Origin: an uncultured candidate division Zixibacteria bacterium
Lineage (GTDB): Bacteria > Zixibacteria > MSB-5A5 > GN15 > FEB-12
Direction: 5' to 3'
Assembly: GCA_913009765.1 (NCBI GenBank)
Contig: CAJVYT010000256.1
Coordinates: 1 to 6,456 of the forward strand
Length of the DNA: 6,456 bases
Part shown: piece by piece, positions 5,191 through 6,456 of the stretch
How positions within the stretch are numbered: position 1 is the stretch's first letter
Layout: each line of letters opens with the position of its first letter
Notes under the pieces: generated by a model
What the model was told of the DNA's origin: nothing
Database searches by the model: none
Seen by the model: only the letters and a program-made list of their open reading frames with translations
Program-made: the position numbers and the translations under genes

Positions 5191-5348
5191 ATGAAAAAAT
5201 ATCATATTCAAAACTTGCAAACAACGCCATGTTCCGAGCTTCAAAATCAGCTCAAAAGAAGGCGGCGGAGCTAAATTTGAAATTACCTATTTGGAAAGAA
5301 GGCAGAATTATTTATATAGATCCTGAAAAAGTTCTAACAAATAAATAA
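5187..5348 (+). CDS. Small partner of the zeta-like kinase, probable antitoxin
   Basis: This 53-residue basic protein begins at ATG 5187 within the kinase stop (ATGA overlap) and ends at TAA 5346-5348. It runs MNEKISYSKLANNAMFRASK, continues with SAQKKAAELNLKLPIWKEGR, and ends IIYIDPEKVLTNK. The last codons cross the left box of attC 5. The LPIWKEGRIIYIDP segment is a compact ending that I associate with small proteins next to zeta-like kinases, though no named family can be assigned. Overlap, size and shared cassette support it being the antitoxin. The toxin-first order is reversed relative to most type II systems. No transmembrane or signal segment is visible. Confidence 0.75.
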   Translation: MNEKISYSKLANNAMFRASKSAQKKAAELNLKLPIWKEGRIIYIDPEKVLTNK

Positions 5349-5389
5349 AGCCGACGCAAAAAGACGCGCGGCTTATTTTGACGTTAGAG
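5332..5389 (+). other. attC recombination site 5
   Basis: The left box TTCTAAC (5332-5338) pairs with the right box GTTAGAG (5383-5389) with one wobble. AATAAAGCCG and CGGCTTATTTT form the inner arms with an unpaired base. The centre GACGCAAAAAGACGCGC is identical to that of attC 1. The left box lies inside the end of the small partner gene, and the right box supplies part of the ribosome-binding site of the next gene. Confidence 0.9.
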
Positions 5390-5391
5390 GG
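5386..5391 (+). promoter_or_regulatory. Ribosome-binding site overlapping the attC right box
   Basis: AGAGGG lies seven bases before TTG 5399. Its first four bases are the end of the attC right box (GTTAGAG) and the last two are cassette sequence. The recombination site therefore contributes to translation of the cassette gene. It decides between the TTG 5399 and TTG 5378 starts. Confidence 0.5.
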
Positions 5392-5398
5392 CTATGAA

Positions 5399-6073
5399 TT
5401 GTCAGTGCTAGATTTTGAAAAAGATGGTGTAGAAATACGCAGGGCATTGATTTCACCAGATGCTATCAATTCAGTCAAAGTAGATATTGATCTTGAAAAT
5501 GATAAATTAAAAAAATATGGTATTAGAAATTTAGAGAAAAAATTTCAATCTATTGCAAAACTCGCTAAAGATGAAGCTATTTTATCTATTGCGCGTAATT
5601 TGTTAAATAATCAAGTGAGTTTAGTGCGAGCAATATTTTTTGACAAAACTCCTGATAAAAATTGGCTTGTAACTTGGCATCAAGATAAAACGGTTACTTT
5701 GAATAAAAAAATAGAACTAGAAGATTGGGGTCCTTGGTCAATTAAAGATGAGGTGCATCATGTCCAGCCTCCGGTATCTGTTCTTGATAGCATGGTAACT
5801 TTCCGATTACATATTGACCCCTCTGATGAAAAAAATGGATGTTTAAAAGTTATTCCAGGCACCCATAAACACGGTATATTAAAGCAAGAGGAAATAGACG
5901 AATTAGTTCAAAATGCCAGTGTTGTTCCCTGTATAGTAGATGCAGCAGATGCTGTCATAATGAGGCCACATATATTGCATTCTTCTAGTAAAGCAAATGA
6001 GCCATGCCATCGCAGGGTGGTGCATTTAGAGTATAGTAGTTATGTACTACCTGATGGGGCTAGTTGGGCGTAG
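5399..6073 (+). CDS. Phytanoyl-CoA dioxygenase (PhyH)-like Fe(II)/2-oxoglutarate oxygenase
   Basis: With the start at TTG 5399 the protein has 224 residues. The metal-binding triad is visible: His94 and Asp96 (WHQDKTV) and His194 (RPHILHSSSKA). Arg205/206 (CHRRVVHLEY) is positioned to bind 2-oxoglutarate. The core TFRLHIDPSDEKNGCLKVIP followed by GTHKHG is the typical double-stranded beta-helix signature of the PhyH family. Such enzymes hydroxylate a substrate using O2 and 2-oxoglutarate; the substrate here cannot be read. TTG 5399 is chosen because AGAGGG at 5386-5391 is well spaced before it; GTG 5405 is an alternative, and TTG 5378 lies inside attC 5. It is cytoplasmic, with no signal peptide. 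It is a single-gene metabolic cassette between attC 5 and attC 6, and appears intact. Confidence 0.88.
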   Translation: MSVLDFEKDGVEIRRALISPDAINSVKVDIDLENDKLKKYGIRNLEKKFQSIAKLAKDEAILSIARNLLNNQVSLVRAIFFDKTPDKNWLVTWHQDKTVTLNKKIELEDWGPWSIKDEVHHVQPPVSVLDSMVTFRLHIDPSDEKNGCLKVIPGTHKHGILKQEEIDELVQNASVVPCIVDAADAVIMRPHILHSSSKANEPCHRRVVHLEYSSYVLPDGASWA

Positions 6074-6078
6074 TCGCC

Positions 6079-6158
6079 CTCTAACAATACGTTAAAGTAC
6101 GCTCCCTACGGTCGCCGGACGCGCAAAAAGACGCGCGCCGCTTAACTCATCGTTAGCT
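6079..6158 (+). other. attC recombination site 6
   Basis: CTCTAAC (6079-6085) and GTTAGCT (6152-6158) share CTAAC/GTTAG pairing. The centre has GGACGCGC-AAAAAGA-CGCGC, closely related to attC 1 and 5. A second GTTAAAG (6090-6096) sits near the left end, so the left arm may contain a small insertion or a remnant box. It closes the dioxygenase cassette. Confidence 0.82.
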
Positions 6159-6182
6159 TAAAAAAATTGGAAACGTAATACT

Positions 6183-6272
6183 ATGAAGTCAGTATATATA
6201 GAATCATCTGTCATTAGCTATATCACCGCTCGTCCAAGCAGAGATATTGTAACTTCTGCCCGCCAAACCATA
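6183..6272 (+). CDS. PIN-domain (VapC-like) protein, N-terminal fragment
   Basis: The first 30 codons read MKSVYIESSVISYITARPSR then DIVTSARQTI, before the sequence runs into adapter at 6273. The YIESSVISY segment corresponds to the first strand and active-site entry of PIN-domain ribonucleases (usually YLDTS or YLETS); Glu7 occupies the acidic metal-binding position. VapC toxins cut tRNA or rRNA. The ATG lies only 24 bases after attC 6, so no antitoxin gene precedes it in this cassette; a partner could be downstream, beyond the edge. The truncation is artificial. Confidence 0.72.
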
Positions 6273-6456
6273 AGATCGGAAGAGCACACGTCTGAACTCC
6301 AGTCACACTGATATATCTCGTATGCCGTCTTCTGCTTGAAAAAAAAAAACATCTAACAAACACTTGCACCCGGGAAAATAAAGCATCCACTCCATACCTA
6401 CACATATCACACACTCTTTACCTACATCACACTGCATCTCTGTCTATCTTACTTTC
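6273..6456. other. Illumina adapter and low-complexity artefact, right end
   Basis: Positions 6273-6306 match the Illumina adapter starting AGATCGGAAGAGC, 6307-6314 are the index ACTGATAT (reverse complement of the left-end index), and 6315-6338 match P7. An A run follows (6339-6349), and 6350-6456 is a non-coding C/A/T-rich tail that looks like sequencer read-through. None of it is genomic. Confidence 0.97.

Noticed and set aside
5378..5398. TTG 5378 as start of the dioxygenase
   Set aside because: It lies inside attC 5 upstream of the right box; TTG 5399 has a well-spaced AGAGGG.
6223..6414. 63-residue minus-strand frame containing SSRRRHTR and GVQTCALPI
   Set aside because: It is a translation of the P7 adapter and index, a recurrent contaminant peptide in databases, not a gene.

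Overview
This window is a fragment of an integron gene-cassette array, almost certainly from a proteobacterium. A moderately AT-rich gammaproteobacterial chromosome is my best guess; no marker gene settles the species. Both outer edges are artificial. Positions 1-152 and 6273-6456 are Illumina P7 adapter, carrying the same 8-base index in opposite orientations, plus homopolymer and junk flanks. Real DNA is only about 153-6272, so the first and last genes are cut by the library or assembly and not by biology.

Layout. At 154-309 is the 3' end of an alpha/beta-hydrolase-like gene. At 310-760 is a non-canonical stretch holding two diverged copies of a short palindromic element, each translating to a similar tiny peptide (343-426 and 619-744). 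From 776 on the window reads as a cassette array in one orientation, with six recognisable attC sites (1271-1328, 1682-1768, 1989-2075, 4535-4638, 5332-5389, 6079-6158). Each ends in GTTAG, and the left ends are wholly or partly complementary to the right ends. Cassettes in order: a RelE/ParE-type toxin-antitoxin pair (825-1276); a gene-poor cassette with two RNA-like hairpins (about 1329-1681); a very short A-rich gene-poor cassette (about 1769-1988); a cassette with no convincing gene (about 4113-4534); a zeta-toxin-like P-loop kinase with an overlapping 53-residue partner (4684-5348); a phytanoyl-CoA dioxygenase-like enzyme (5399-6073); and the first 30 codons of a PIN-domain (VapC-like) protein (6183-6272). 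No integrase gene is visible, so this is either the interior of a chromosomal integron or a cluster of attC sites lacking an integrase.

The array is interrupted at the right end of the third attC by a group II intron of about 2 kb (about 2073-4112). It carries its own 455-residue reverse transcriptase/maturase, a domain V hairpin and a domain VI-like stem. It lies in the same direction as the cassettes, whereas described attC-targeting group IIC introns lie antisense to cassette genes. A six-base stretch inside the intron (TAACGT, 2316-2321) is complementary to the six bases just before the proposed 5' splice site (ACGTTA). That sequence recurs at the right end of four of the six attC sites here. 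The intron may therefore use the conserved attC end as its target.

How the genes relate: cassette genes serve the host separately. Two toxin-antitoxin-like modules and one PIN fragment fit the known enrichment of stabilisation modules in sedentary cassette arrays, and the dioxygenase is a metabolic cargo gene. The intron is an independent retroelement using the array's repeats as landing sites.
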